NCBI GenBank assembly: GCA_002104905.1
Contig: MCFE01000231.1
Location: forward strand, 57,424 to 121,423
Length of the DNA: 64,000 nt
Reading direction: 5' to 3'
Source of the DNA: Basidiobolus meristosporus CBS 931.73
Taxonomy: Eukaryota > Basidiobolomycota > Basidiobolomycetes > Basidiobolales > Basidiobolaceae
How positions within the stretch are numbered: the stretch's first letter is position 1; each line of letters opens with the position of its first letter. Made by a program: the position numbers and the translations under genes. Below are positions 48,335 through 58,625 of this stretch, piece by piece. The notes beneath the pieces were generated by a model that did not search any database, had not been told where the DNA came from, and saw only the letters and a program-made list of their open reading frames with translations.

Positions 48335-49073
48335 AATTATATGTTTTCACTCAATAATATATTGAAGGTAAGAGTGATACTTATTCTCTTACATGGTCTT
48401 GGCAAGACAAATCTAAAGAATAAGTATAGCAAGGTTCCATGGGCATGTGCGCAAAGTTTGGGGCTATTTGGACAACTATGAGGTATTCCAAATTCTGTGT
48501 ACCTGATATTTTGGTGAAGGTTTTCCAAGTAAATCTTGGCAAGGAGTTTGGTCAGTATTCTCTAGAATTTGAAGGTAATGATTTAAGTGACTAAGTTAGG
48601 TGAATATTTAGGTGGAAATACAAATTTTTACAAAACTCCCACTCAGCTAAATGTTCATACTGACTAGTCCTAATTTTGACACAAGATATTCAAACTTGTT
48701 GCAAGCTAATGGTTTAGTAAATATGTTTGCAATCATTTCATCTGAAGGACAGTATACTAAGCTAACTAAGTTATTCTCTATAGCTTCACTTATGAAATGA
48801 TGTCTAATATCTATGTGCTTAGTTCTAGCTTGAAAAGTTGGATTTCTACCTCATTGTATACATCCTTGATTATCTTGAAATAAAGTAATAGGTGTTTTTT
48901 GACATAGGCCTAAATCTGTAAAAAGCTTTCTTAGCCACATTGCTACTTTTGTAGCTTCAAAGGCTGCCATATACTCTGCCTTTGAGGTAGAAAGTGCTAT
49001 GGTTGGTTGCTTTCTTGAATTCTATGAAATTGCTTCTTCACAGTAAAGAAAGGTGTATCCTCTGGTGGACCTT
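48335..49073 (-). mobile_element. Inverted 5'-truncated copia element (3' LTR and RNase H end)
   Basis: In minus orientation, 48640-49070 encodes a decayed version of the RNase H/pol C-terminus seen at 53040-53387 (KHIDIRHHF-like, then ADIFTKPLA-like and LVSMNI). It is followed by an LTR from about 48640 down to 48335. Its end carries the same ATGGTCTTGGCAAGAC block in reverse complement. It abuts the left LTR of the full-length element head to head at about 49073. Confidence 0.75.
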
Positions 49074-49421
49074 TTGTAAAAATTTGTAATTCCACCTAAA
49101 TATTCACCTAACTTTGTCACTTAGATCATTACCCTTAAATCCTAGAGAATACTGACCAAATTCCTTGTTGGGATTTACTTAGAATATTTTCACCAAAATA
49201 CCAGGTACCCAGAACATGAAAATTCTCAAAGTTGTCCAAACAGCGCCAAACCTTGCACACATGTTCTTAGGACCTTCCTTAGCCTATTCTACATGTTTGT
49301 AATGCCAAGACCAGGTAAAAGTATAAATACTACTTTTACATTCAATAAATCATTAAGTGAAAACCACAAAATCTACTTGTCCTCCCAAATCACTTCCAAT
49401 ATCTCCAAGACTCTTACAACA
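49074..49421 (+). repeat. Left (5') LTR of copia element
   Basis: Starts TTGTAAAAATTTGTAATTCC and ends CTCTTACAACA. It holds a TATA-like AGTATAAATACT (about 49320-49331) and an AATAAA (49344-49349) downstream, suitable for promoter and polyadenylation. The terminal TG expected from the right LTR is replaced by TT. Confidence 0.92.
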
Positions 49422-49434
49422 GGTTATGAGCCCC
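49422..49434 (+). other. Primer-binding site, initiator tRNA-Met anticodon arm type
   Basis: GGTTATGAGCCCC directly follows the LTR end. It is complementary to the anticodon stem-loop of fungal initiator tRNA-Met (GGGCUCAUAACCC), including the CAU anticodon. It does not match a tRNA 3' acceptor end. This is the internal, half-tRNA priming known from Drosophila copia and relatives. Confidence 0.75.
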
Positions 49435-49452
49435 AAGCTGTCACTCTCTGCA

Positions 49453-52400
49453 ATGTCTACTACTGCTATTACTGGAATTTTTCCCTCTGCTGAAAAGTTG
49501 GATGGATCCAACAACCAAGTGTGGAAGGTGAAGATGAAGATGCTGCTACAAGAAAGAGGCCTTTGGGATATTGTCATGGGAGAGGAATGCCCTCCTAAAA
49601 ACGTGGGAGAGGAAGCCTTAAAGTACCAGAAGAAAGAACAAAGTGCCTTTAACTGCATTTGCCTTAATGTCAATGACAAATTGCTAATTCAATGCTCAAG
49701 AGCATAAACGGCAAAGAATGCCTGGAAAGCATTAGAAGACACCAACCAGTCATGTTCAGCTGCTAAGAAAATGTATCTGAGACAAAAATTCTTTATTACA
49801 AAGATGCTACCAGGAGAAGAAATGAAAAATCTAATTAACAGAATTACCCTGCTGGTAGATGAAATGAAATCTGTGGGCATACTAACTACTGATGAGGATG
49901 TGATAGTTACCATCCTGAATAGCCTGACAGACAAGTTTCAGGGCCTTGTATCAGCCCTAGAGTCCAGAACTGAAGATTTGACCTTAAATTACGTATATGG
50001 AAGGCTCTTGGATGACAAATTAAGAAAATCAAGCTCCAATAAGAAGGAAGAAGAAAATGCTTTAATAAGCAATGATAACAAACAAAGGAGGTACCCAAGA
50101 CCCTACAAAGGCAACAGCAACCTATTTTGCAACTACTGCAAAAGGAAAGGACACATATCAGACCGGTGTCTCAAAAAAAAGATAATCAGCAAAAGAAGCC
50201 TGAATATGGAAATGCTGCAACAACTGAAGATAGACTATTCATATCTGCACTAAATGTGACCACAAACAAGGATTCTCAGACATGGTACATGGACTCTGGA
50301 GCATCTCAACACTTTACACACCAAAAAGAACTTTTTACCCAATATCAAGAAATTCCAATTAAGAAGGTTTTCATGGGTGACAATAGAACACTTGATGCAG
50401 TGGGAGAAGGAACTATCCAAGTAAACCTTAGAAGCAGTGAAGGAAGCCATACACTGACCTTTAAAGAAGTACTCTATGTACCAGAAATAGCCAAGAACCT
50501 ACTCTCTGTAAGTAAGGCCACAGCAGAAGGACTCAGTTTCAGTTTTGACAATTCTGGATGCAGGATCACTGATCAAAATGGTGCCCATATTACTTCAGGC
50601 ATCAGAGATCAGAATCTATACAAGTTGACTTATATTCCATCATATTTGGAAGCCAATATAAGTAACTTAAATGAAGAAACACCAATGCTTTGGCACAGGA
50701 GATTTGGACACATCAATTTTGATTATTTGCGTAAAATGATCAAAGATCAGCTAATTTCTGGAGTGAAAATTGATCCCCCAGCTAATTTGGAGCACTGTGA
50801 AGCCTGCATATATGGGAAATAAGCCAGACAACCGTTCAAGAGCTCTGGTTTAATCAAAACTAAGAAAAAATCAGATCTAATTCACTCAGATCTGTGTGGA
50901 CCTATACAAAATTTATCCTTAGGCAGGATGAAGTATTTAATCACTTTTATTGATGATTATACAAGATACACATGGGTCTACTTCATGGAGAGAAAGGAAG
51001 AAGCTCTGTCTAAGCTCAGGGAGTTCAAAGCCATGGTGGAGAGAGAAACTGGTGAAAAAATCAAGCAAATACGCTCGGACAATGGTGGAGAATATACCTC
51101 AAAACTCTTCATCCACTTCTGCAAAATTCATGGGATAAAGCAAGAGACTACTGTTCCATACTCCCCACAGCAAAATGGAGTAGCAGAACAAGCTAACAGA
51201 TCAATAACTGATATGGCAAGATCTATGATCCATGATCAAAAATTATCCTATGATTTTTGGGTGGAATCAGTTGCCACTGCTGTATACCTTAAAAATAGGG
51301 GTTATAACAGAATACTTTGTGATTCTACTCCATGTGAAGCATTTCATGGATACAGACCAAGTGCAGAACATCCAAGAATATTTGGGTGTACAGCATATGC
51401 CAAAAAACTGGCCAGATATCAGTCAAAATTTGAGCCAAAAAGTGTAAAATGCATATTTTCGGGCTACTGCAATGAGAGTAAGGCATACAGACTCTACAAT
51501 ACCAAAGCAAAGAAGCTGATCAAATCCAGGGATGTGTTGTTTGATGAAAATTCAAAATTTACACAAAAAATTACATCAGATGATGACAAAAATTTGATCT
51601 CAAGTCCACCAATTGTAAGGATTAAATCAGAGCAAAACAATGAAAATTTTTTCACTACAGAGGACTCTACAACTGTGGTTCAGCCAGAATCAGTGCCTAG
51701 GAATAACCCAGAAGTGATCATTCCAGTATCAAATGCCTGGAGATCCAATCGGACAAGAAATAGCCCAAATTACTATATCAATGAGGGTACAAACTTAGCC
51801 TATGCCTGCTCAGTCCATATTAATGAACCCCAGACTGTAAAAGAGGCCCTAAATAGCTCTCAGACAAGGTTTTGGAGATCTGCAATGACTGAGGAATATC
51901 AGGCCCTAATGGAAAATCAAACTTGGGACTTAGACAAATTACCAATCAACCAAAAATCAATTGGATGCAGACGGGTCTTCAAGACAAAATACAAGGCTGA
52001 TGGTACAATTGAAAGATACTAAGCAAGAATTGTAGCCAAAGGATATTCTCAAGCAAAAGGACTTGACTATACTGAGACCTTTGCACCGGTAGCCAAGTTT
52101 AATTCCACCAGATTAATATTGGCTATTGCAGCCAAATATAAGTTTTTTATTCATCAAATGGATGAAAAAACTGCATTTTTGAATGGAGAACTTGATGAGG
52201 ACGTGTATATGGACCAGTCTGATGGGTTTGTTGACCAAGATAACCCCCATTTGGTCTGCAAGCTTAAAAAGTTACTATCTGGTCTCAAACAATCACCGAG
52301 AGCCTGGAATTGCAAGATAGATTCTTATTTGGGATATTTGAGTTTCAAAAGGAGTAATGCTGACTATAGTATATACTATAAGCCAGATAGAGCAAATCCA

Positions 52401-53387
52401 GTTCTATTAGCTCTATATGTGGATGATCTAATTATAGCTGCCAATAACCTAGCAACATTGGAAGAGACTAAATCCAGCCTATCTAAAGAGTTCAAGATGT
52501 CCAATCTAGGAGAACGCAGTTACTACTCAGGGATTAAGTTCTCCATAGACAGAAGTACCCAGACTATCACCCTAAGTCAATCCAAGTATATTCAAGATAT
52601 ACTAAAGAAGTACAGAATGGAAAACTGTAAACCGGCAGCTGCCCCAATGGAGACAAACCTTGACTTGGTCAAAACTCAGCCAAATCAAGAGAGCTTGGTG
52701 CCATCTGAAAGCCCTGACTTTCCTTATCAATCTATGGTTGGCAGTCTGATGTATATCATGCTTGGAACATGTTGAGATATCTCATATTCAGTGGGAGTTG
52801 TCAGCCAACATAATCAGAACTATGGATCTGATCATATTGCAGCGTTTAAGCGGATTTTTAGATACCTAAAAGGAACTGCTGATATCTGCTTAAGATACAC
52901 TTATAATGATTCAGAACAGGATCTTGTGAGATACTCTGATGATGATTGGGGACAAAATTTGGAAGACAGAAGATCCACCACAGGATACACCTTTCTTGAC
53001 TGTAAAGGAGCAATTTCATGGAATTCAAGAAAGCAACCAATCGTAGCACTTTCCACCACAGAGGCAGAGTATACGGCAGCCTGTGAAGCTACAAAAGAAG
53101 CAATGTGGTTAAGAAAACTCTTTACAGATTTAGGCCTATATCAAAAAACGCCTATTACTTTATTTCAAGATACTCAAGGATGTATACAATTAGGTAGAAA
53201 TCCAACTTTTCATGCTAGAACCAAGCACATAGATATTAGACATCATTTCATACGTGAAGCTATAGGGAATAACTTAGTGTACTGTCCTACAGATGAAATG
53301 ATTGCAGACATATTTACCAAACCATTAGCTAGAGACAAGTTTGAATATCTTAGGTCAAAATTAGGACTAATCAGTATGAACATTTAG
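49453..53387 (+). pseudogene. copia gag-pol, disrupted
   Basis: Gag begins near the ATG at 49453 (MSTTAITGIFPSAEKLDG) and ends in a CCHC knuckle, CNYCKRKGHISDRC (about 50128-50169). Protease has DSGA (WYMDSGASQHFT, about 50283). Integrase has the HHCC zinc site (LWHRRFGHINF ... HCEACIYGK) and the catalytic core (SDNGGEYTSK; Glu in PYSPQQNGVAEQ). RT has YVDDL (about 52418). RNase H has the STTEAEYTAA box, and the polyprotein ends ADIFTKPLARDKFEYLRSKL. Lesions: TAA at 49705-49707, a shift from frame 1 to frame 0 at the run of eight A (50173-50180), TAA at 50820-50822, TAA at 52020-52022 and TGA at 52773-52775. It cannot make a full polyprotein without readthrough. Confidence 0.92.
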
Positions 53388-53398
53388 CTGAGTTGGAG

Positions 53399-53747
53399 TG
53401 TTGTAAAAATTTGTAATTCCACCTAAATATTCACCTTACTTAGTCACTTAGATCATTACCCTTAAATCCTAGAGAATACTGACCAAATTCCTTGTTGGGA
53501 TTTACTTAGAATATTCTCACCAAAAAACCAGGTACCCAGAACATGAAAATTCTCAAAGTTGTCCAGACAGCCCCAAACTTTGCACACCTGTTCTTGGGAC
53601 CTTCCTTAACCTATTCTACGTGTTTGTAATGCCAAGACCAGGTAAAAGTATAAATACTACTTTTACATTCAATATATCATCAAGTGAAAACCACATAATC
53701 TACTTGTTCTCCCAATCACTTTCAATATCTCCAAGACTCTTACAACA
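53399..53747 (+). repeat. Right (3') LTR of copia element
   Basis: Begins TGTTGTAAAAATTTG after the purine-rich tract GAGTTGGAG and ends CTCTTACAACA, so it keeps the canonical TG...CA ends. It carries the same TATA-like box. The AATAAA of the left LTR is changed (CAATATATC). Confidence 0.92.
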
Positions 53748-54859
53748 CAAACAGCCAGTATTCAAAAGTTCAACTTACTGAAAGATGAGTAGATATGCAA
53801 AGAACAGCAATTGCAAAATGCAGGAGTATCTGTTTGATACAAAGAGTTGGATTATCTCTAGTTAAACTATGAGGTATAGAGTGTTCACATGGGTGATCCA
53901 CAAAGCAAGTGGTGCTAGGAACTTGGGGAGATTTGGAGTAAGTGGGTGAAAGTACAGTTTTACAACAAAGTATTTCAGAACTTTATACATCTTAATTACT
54001 TGCAATGCCAAATTGTTAGTAGATGTATTGAATCTCTAAAGTCCTGATTTACAACCACTTTTCTATAAGAATTGATATGAGAGAGATAGCACTCTCAAGT
54101 CCAGAATATTTTTTTGGCTTCTTAAGGGCTTCTCTCCAATGATGAGATAAGTAATAAAGCAGGGTTGATCACCGCAACAACCACAATATCCAAAAGCCTC
54201 ATAGACTTGAGCCTCATATTGGGGATATGTGAGTAGTTGCACAGAGAGGCTAGTTGTAGCAGTATGGATACTGCACCAGGTAGGGAATCCCTGTAAGCAG
54301 AGTGCGCAGCAGATTTAGCAATGAATGTCTAAAACTGAAGTAAGAAACAGGTTTTACGGATATGCATCTTTGAGTACTCTTTGGCACATTCACATTCGAA
54401 TCGTGTATTACTTTTTATTTCCCACGAAAAACCTAAATCACAGGGCACGATAGGTCATTTACATTTTCACCTACCAACCTCCACTTGGCAGCGTCATTGA
54501 ATCAACTTCATCCCTTCGACTAGTCACATAGGATTGATCCTTGTTCATTATTTCAATTAAGCGGTAGCGAAGAGTAACACACTTCCAGCAACTTCATTGA
54601 ACAGATCGCATAATAACGACGTTTAAAGGACAGTAAGGTCTAGTGATATCGGTAGCCACTACATTAATGATTTATATAAAGCTGATTGAAGCAGTACGTA
54701 ATTTTGTTATTTAAATTGTCATTACGTTGATTTGTTACATTATATCATTACAAGCACAAACCACCATATTAGAAAATCTTACCATTTGCAAACCACCAGC
54801 GCTCACATATGAGCCTCGGCTGGTATATCCTTGGCAATAGGAAGAAAATACCATTATTG
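53748..54859. other. Spacer between copia and the subtelomeric array
   Basis: About 1.1 kb, AT-rich, with no recognisable gene or repeat. Confidence 0.45.
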
Positions 54860-55014
54860 ATGTAAATGCTAATTGTCTTGCGTTTTGGTATTGATTTTTG
54901 CCCGTCTCTTACCCAATTGCATTAATCTACCTAAGGATTGTTCATTTCCAATTTACTTCTCCCAAAAATACTTAATATCACTGGCAAACGTTTTATTCCA
55001 CGCTACATTTCTCA

Positions 55015-55476
55015 TCAATACAATCGATACATTGGCTTTTCGTCCGTGGCCTGGCGTTCAGAGATGATCGGAAACGAACCGGAAGTCAAGCGAGCGTAGC
55101 AACACTTTGCAGAATGGTGAGCTCCAGATGCAAGGCTGGGTTGCGGAGACCTTGTAGGCGGAATAATCGGCTTAACGGTGAGGCTTTTGGAGAGTGGAAA
55201 GTAGTACAATGCTCATCAGTTGACAGCCTTCCTTTTATACTGCATTCTTCGGTATTGATTTATCCACTCTTTACATATTGCGTAATGAGCCGCCGGATCC
55301 ATGCACCAGGGTACTGGCTGGAAGTATTCCAGTGGTACTTCGGAGTCAGTCACTTCACTCCAAGCATCTCGAGCCATTTCTATTTTCGCAATCTTCCCTA
55401 ATTGGACTGGTGACTGTGTAGTATTAATTCCAAATAAAGCGGCATCAAATCCGCGAGAATGTAACTTGGTCCACAT
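55015..55476 (-). pseudogene. Decayed subtelomeric gene copy 1 (unknown family)
   Basis: Read on the minus strand, an open frame contains MARDAWSEVTDSEVPLEYF, QPVPWCMDPAAHYAICKEW and INQYRRMQYKRKAVN. It meets TGATGA at about 55211-55216, and continues in the same frame as YYFPLSKSLTVKPIIPPTRS to about 55015. Two adjacent stops thus split one coding stretch. The same protein is readable in the other units. No known domain is recognised. Confidence 0.6.
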
Positions 55477-56154
55477 AAGGCCATAGATAGTCTATTTGTT
55501 GCACACTATCTAATACTAGAATATACCGATGCCCCATTGACCAAATGACGGGCAAATTGAACCCTGGCCTCAAGGGGTGTCTGTGATTGGACCTACATGC
55601 CCGCCAAATTCAGATGCCTTCGATCTATACAGAACATTTCACAGAATATGACTTGCCTTCATTGAATTACACTTCTCCTCACGCAAGGGGACAGATAGTA
55701 ACTGAAGAAGTATATTTTTGGCGTGATCAGGTAAGTAGATAGGTGATAGCAACCATTTTTGTGGATATACCGGATTCGAAATATCAGGAATTTAGGAACA
55801 CAACAACAGAGCTAGATGGAATGTGCGACCCGTAAAATCTTCGTAAATTTTCTGACAGACCTGGAACTCGGCTTCGGAAAATATGATTTGATGTTGTTAA
55901 GTATAAAGACAACAACAACAACCAATGCTTTAGAAAATCCGTGTGATAATTCCACTATTTGGGATCTAAGCGTATGCTCTTAATTGAATCAATGATCGTT
56001 TCATATTATACTTTGTAGCTGCCAAATCCCTAATATGACGCTTTGTTGCCAATTCTCTACCCAGGAGTTACTAGTGCGAGTATTCCAGCAGTACTTCAGA
56101 GGTTATGACCTCACTCCAAGTATCTTTAGCCATCTCCATTCTCACAATCTTTCC

Positions 56155-56439
56155 TTAATTGGGACAGTAGCTATGGAGTGTTGACTGCAGATTTAGCCGC
56201 ATCAAATCCCGGAAAATATACCTTGGCCCCAAACAATTGTAGATTATCCGTTTCTTGAGTACTATGTAATACAAGATTGTGCTGGGGCCGCGTTGATGTG
56301 TATAAGGCTTAATGATAAAAACCAAAGGAGCGTTTGAAGATATATGAGCAAGAAATAAACGCTGTGGAAGCGTCCAGCTGGTTCGATTTATCAGATTTGG
56401 GATATCAAAGATCCTAATTTGTAGAGTCTGACATGGCAA
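56155..56439 (-). pseudogene. Decayed subtelomeric gene copy, partial (N-terminal part)
   Basis: Minus-strand ORF of 94 codons, with RIFDIPNLINRTSWTLPQRL and LGPRYIFRDLMRLNLQS, followed downstream in frame after a stop by MEMAKDTWSEVITSEVLLEY. The last matches the start of the conserved block in copies 1, 2 and 3. It gives the more N-terminal part of the repeated gene. Confidence 0.5.
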
Positions 56440-56950
56440 CTGCTAAGAGATTAGTAGAATGTGCAGTTCGGTAATTTGTTGTAGGGCCTGGATTTCGCTG
56501 TGACTGATATTAAGAATTAAAAAGAAAAAACCAATGTTTTTGAAACATGTTTTTGAAACATGGAGGGTGTATTCCACTGTTCTGTATCGAGCCGTTTGGT
56601 TCACTGATTAGATATTATTTTATGTGGCTTTAGCAACATACAGAGTCACACAGAAACCACCTCAAATCAAAAGTTGGTTGGATTCACTGCCATACCGTAA
56701 ACCATTAACCGGGGTCACGGTTGATACAAACTGCACATTTTCAGTATGGTGAAAAAATGAATTATCACCAGGACGTAAAAACACTTAAGATAACTGTTGA
56801 TTACTGTAGGATCGATTAATTCCCACGCTTTTGACCCATATTCAAGAGACTTTCCATTCTCGAACACTGGCTTAGTATGTGCCAGTACCCTCAACAAGCA
56901 AAATACAAAAATATCATCGGTAAGCTTTTTATTCCATGTCACAATTCTCA

Positions 56951-57415
56951 TCAATACAATCGATACATTGGCTTTTCGTCCGTGGCCTGGCGTTCAGAGA
57001 TGATCGGAAACGAGCCGGAAGTCAAGCGAGCGTAGCAACACTTTGCAGAATGGTGAGCTCCAGATGCAAGGCTGGGTTGCGGAGACCTTGTAGGCGGAAT
57101 AATCGGCTTAACGGTGAGGCTTTTGGAGAGTGGAAAGTAGTACAATGCTCATCAGTTGACAGCCTTCCTTTTATACTGCATTCTTCGGTATTGATTTATC
57201 CACTCTTTACATATTGCGTAATGAGCCGCCGGATCCATGCACCAGGGTACTGGCTGGAGGTATTCCAGTGGTACTTCGGAGTCAGTCACTTCGCTCCAAG
57301 TATCTCGAGCCATTTTCATTTTTTCAATCTTCTCTAATTTTAACCAGTAACTGCATAGCATTGATTCTAGATTAAGCCGCATCAACCCCGGGAGAATGTA
57401 CCTTGGGCCATCCAC
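56951..57415 (-). pseudogene. Decayed subtelomeric gene copy 2
   Basis: Nearly identical to copy 1 (MARDTWSEVTDSEVPLEYL, then the same QPVPWCMDPAAHYAICKEW block). It has the same pair of stops and the same YYFPLSKSLTVKP continuation. Upstream it reads GPRYILPGLMRLNLESML, matching the partial copy at 56155-56439. The very high identity to copy 1 suggests recent duplication or gene conversion. Confidence 0.6.
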
Positions 57416-57928
57416 AGCCGTAGATAATCCATTCGTCGCGTACTACCTAACATAGGAATATACCGGTGCCTCATCGATGTGAACATGGTGCACCCAAGTA
57501 CCAATGAACTTGGGTGCTGGCTTCGACGAAAATAGCAAAACATCTATGATAAAACTTCTCAAACAAACCCGGTAGCTTGAGATTAATACAGATCACTGCC
57601 AAATGCAAGACTCATATTTAAATCAGATCTAACCTCCCAAATGGTACTGATAATAACTAAAGGAGAATTTGAGGGCATAGGTGCAAAAAACTCACGCGGT
57701 GGATATACCACATTTGGGATATCAAGATCACCACCAAAACTCCTAATTAGTAGAGACTGACAGGTCAACAACGAAGATAGAGATTAATGGTATGTGCGAT
57801 TTGGCCTCCAGAACGGTGTGGCAATGGTTGATATTACGAATTAAAAGAAAAGACCAATGCTTTTAAAACTTGAAGCGTGATTACCATTGTTCTATATCGA
57901 GCCTGATTAAATATTATTTCATATAGCT

Positions 57929-58237
57929 TTAGCAACATACAGAGTTCTCCCGAAGGTTGGAATCACTACCATTCCGTAAACCAATTATCCAGTATATGGA
58001 TGATACTGTAAATAAGAGATTCTTCTGAGAATATAAAAACACTTTGTCAATGGAAAACCAAATTCTCGCTGTTTTCTGTTGTTTCGATTTCTTTCCATCC
58101 CGTGGATCCAAATTGAACAATCTAGCTAGGGACTTTCCATCCTTAGACTTTAGCTTGGTATGTCCCAGCTCGTTCAATAAACAAAATACAAAAATATCAC
58201 TGGTAAACGTTTTATTCCGTGTTACATTTCGAATCAT
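57929..58237 (-). pseudogene. Subtelomeric minus-strand ORF downstream of copy 3 core
   Basis: 102 codons, reading RNVTRNKTFTSDIFVFCLLN and, later, KDGKSLARLFNLDPRDGKKS. A diverged copy with the same order (VTWNKKLTDDIFVFCLLRVL) is at 56715-56954, so this piece belongs to the repeated unit, too. Function unknown. Confidence 0.45.
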
Positions 58238-58241
58238 CTAC

Positions 58242-58625
58242 GGCCCGGTATTCAGAGATATTCTGACATGAATCGGAATTCAAGTGAGCAGAGCAACTCC
58301 TTTGCAGAATGGTGAGCGCCAGATGGAAGGCTGGGTAACGGAGACCCTGTAGGCGGAATATTCGGCTTAACGGTGAAGGTTTCGGAAGGTGGAAAGTAGT
58401 ACACGGATACGTATTTGACAGCCGTCCTTTTATACTGCGTTCTTCGGTATGGATTTATCCACTCCTGACATGTTGCATCATAGGCTGACGGATCTATACT
58501 GCAGGGTTGTTGTACTCAGCATCCCAGTGGTACTTTGGAGTCAGTCACTTCACTCCAAGCATCTCGAGCCATTTCTATTTTCGCGATGTGGACTAGTTGC
58601 TGTGTGGTGTTGAGTCTAGGTTAAG
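58242..58625 (-). pseudogene. Decayed subtelomeric gene copy 3
   Basis: Contains KIEMARDAWSEVTDSKVPL, then a TGA, then EWINPYRRTQYKRTAVKY. It passes without a stop into VYYFPPSETFTVKPNIPPTG and GAHHSAKELLCSLEF. Here the junction that is closed by TGATGA in copies 1 and 2 is open. This is direct evidence that one longer reading frame once spanned both blocks. Confidence 0.6.

Larger units (their letters stand above)
49074..53747 (+). mobile_element. Ty1/copia LTR retrotransposon, full length but degenerate
   Basis: Two LTRs of about 348 bp flank a 3.98 kb interior in the order gag, protease, integrase, reverse transcriptase, RNase H, which is the Ty1/copia order. LTR copies differ at about twenty positions by eye, so the insertion is old. 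No target-site duplication is visible: CAAAC follows the right LTR, while the left LTR abuts an inverted copia fragment and lacks its terminal TG. Coding frames are broken by three TAA codons, one TGA and a frameshift. Confidence 0.95.

Noticed and set aside
53748-53752. Target-site duplication for the copia element
   Set aside because: The five bases after the right LTR (CAAAC) do not match those before the left LTR, and the left side abuts another copia fragment.
55216-55260. TATAAAAGG on the minus strand in subtelomeric units, with AATAAA about 240 bp further, suggesting a small transcription unit
   Set aside because: The TATAAAAGG falls on codons for Gln-Tyr-Lys-Arg in the conserved reading frame shared by units 1-3, which explains its conservation better than a promoter.
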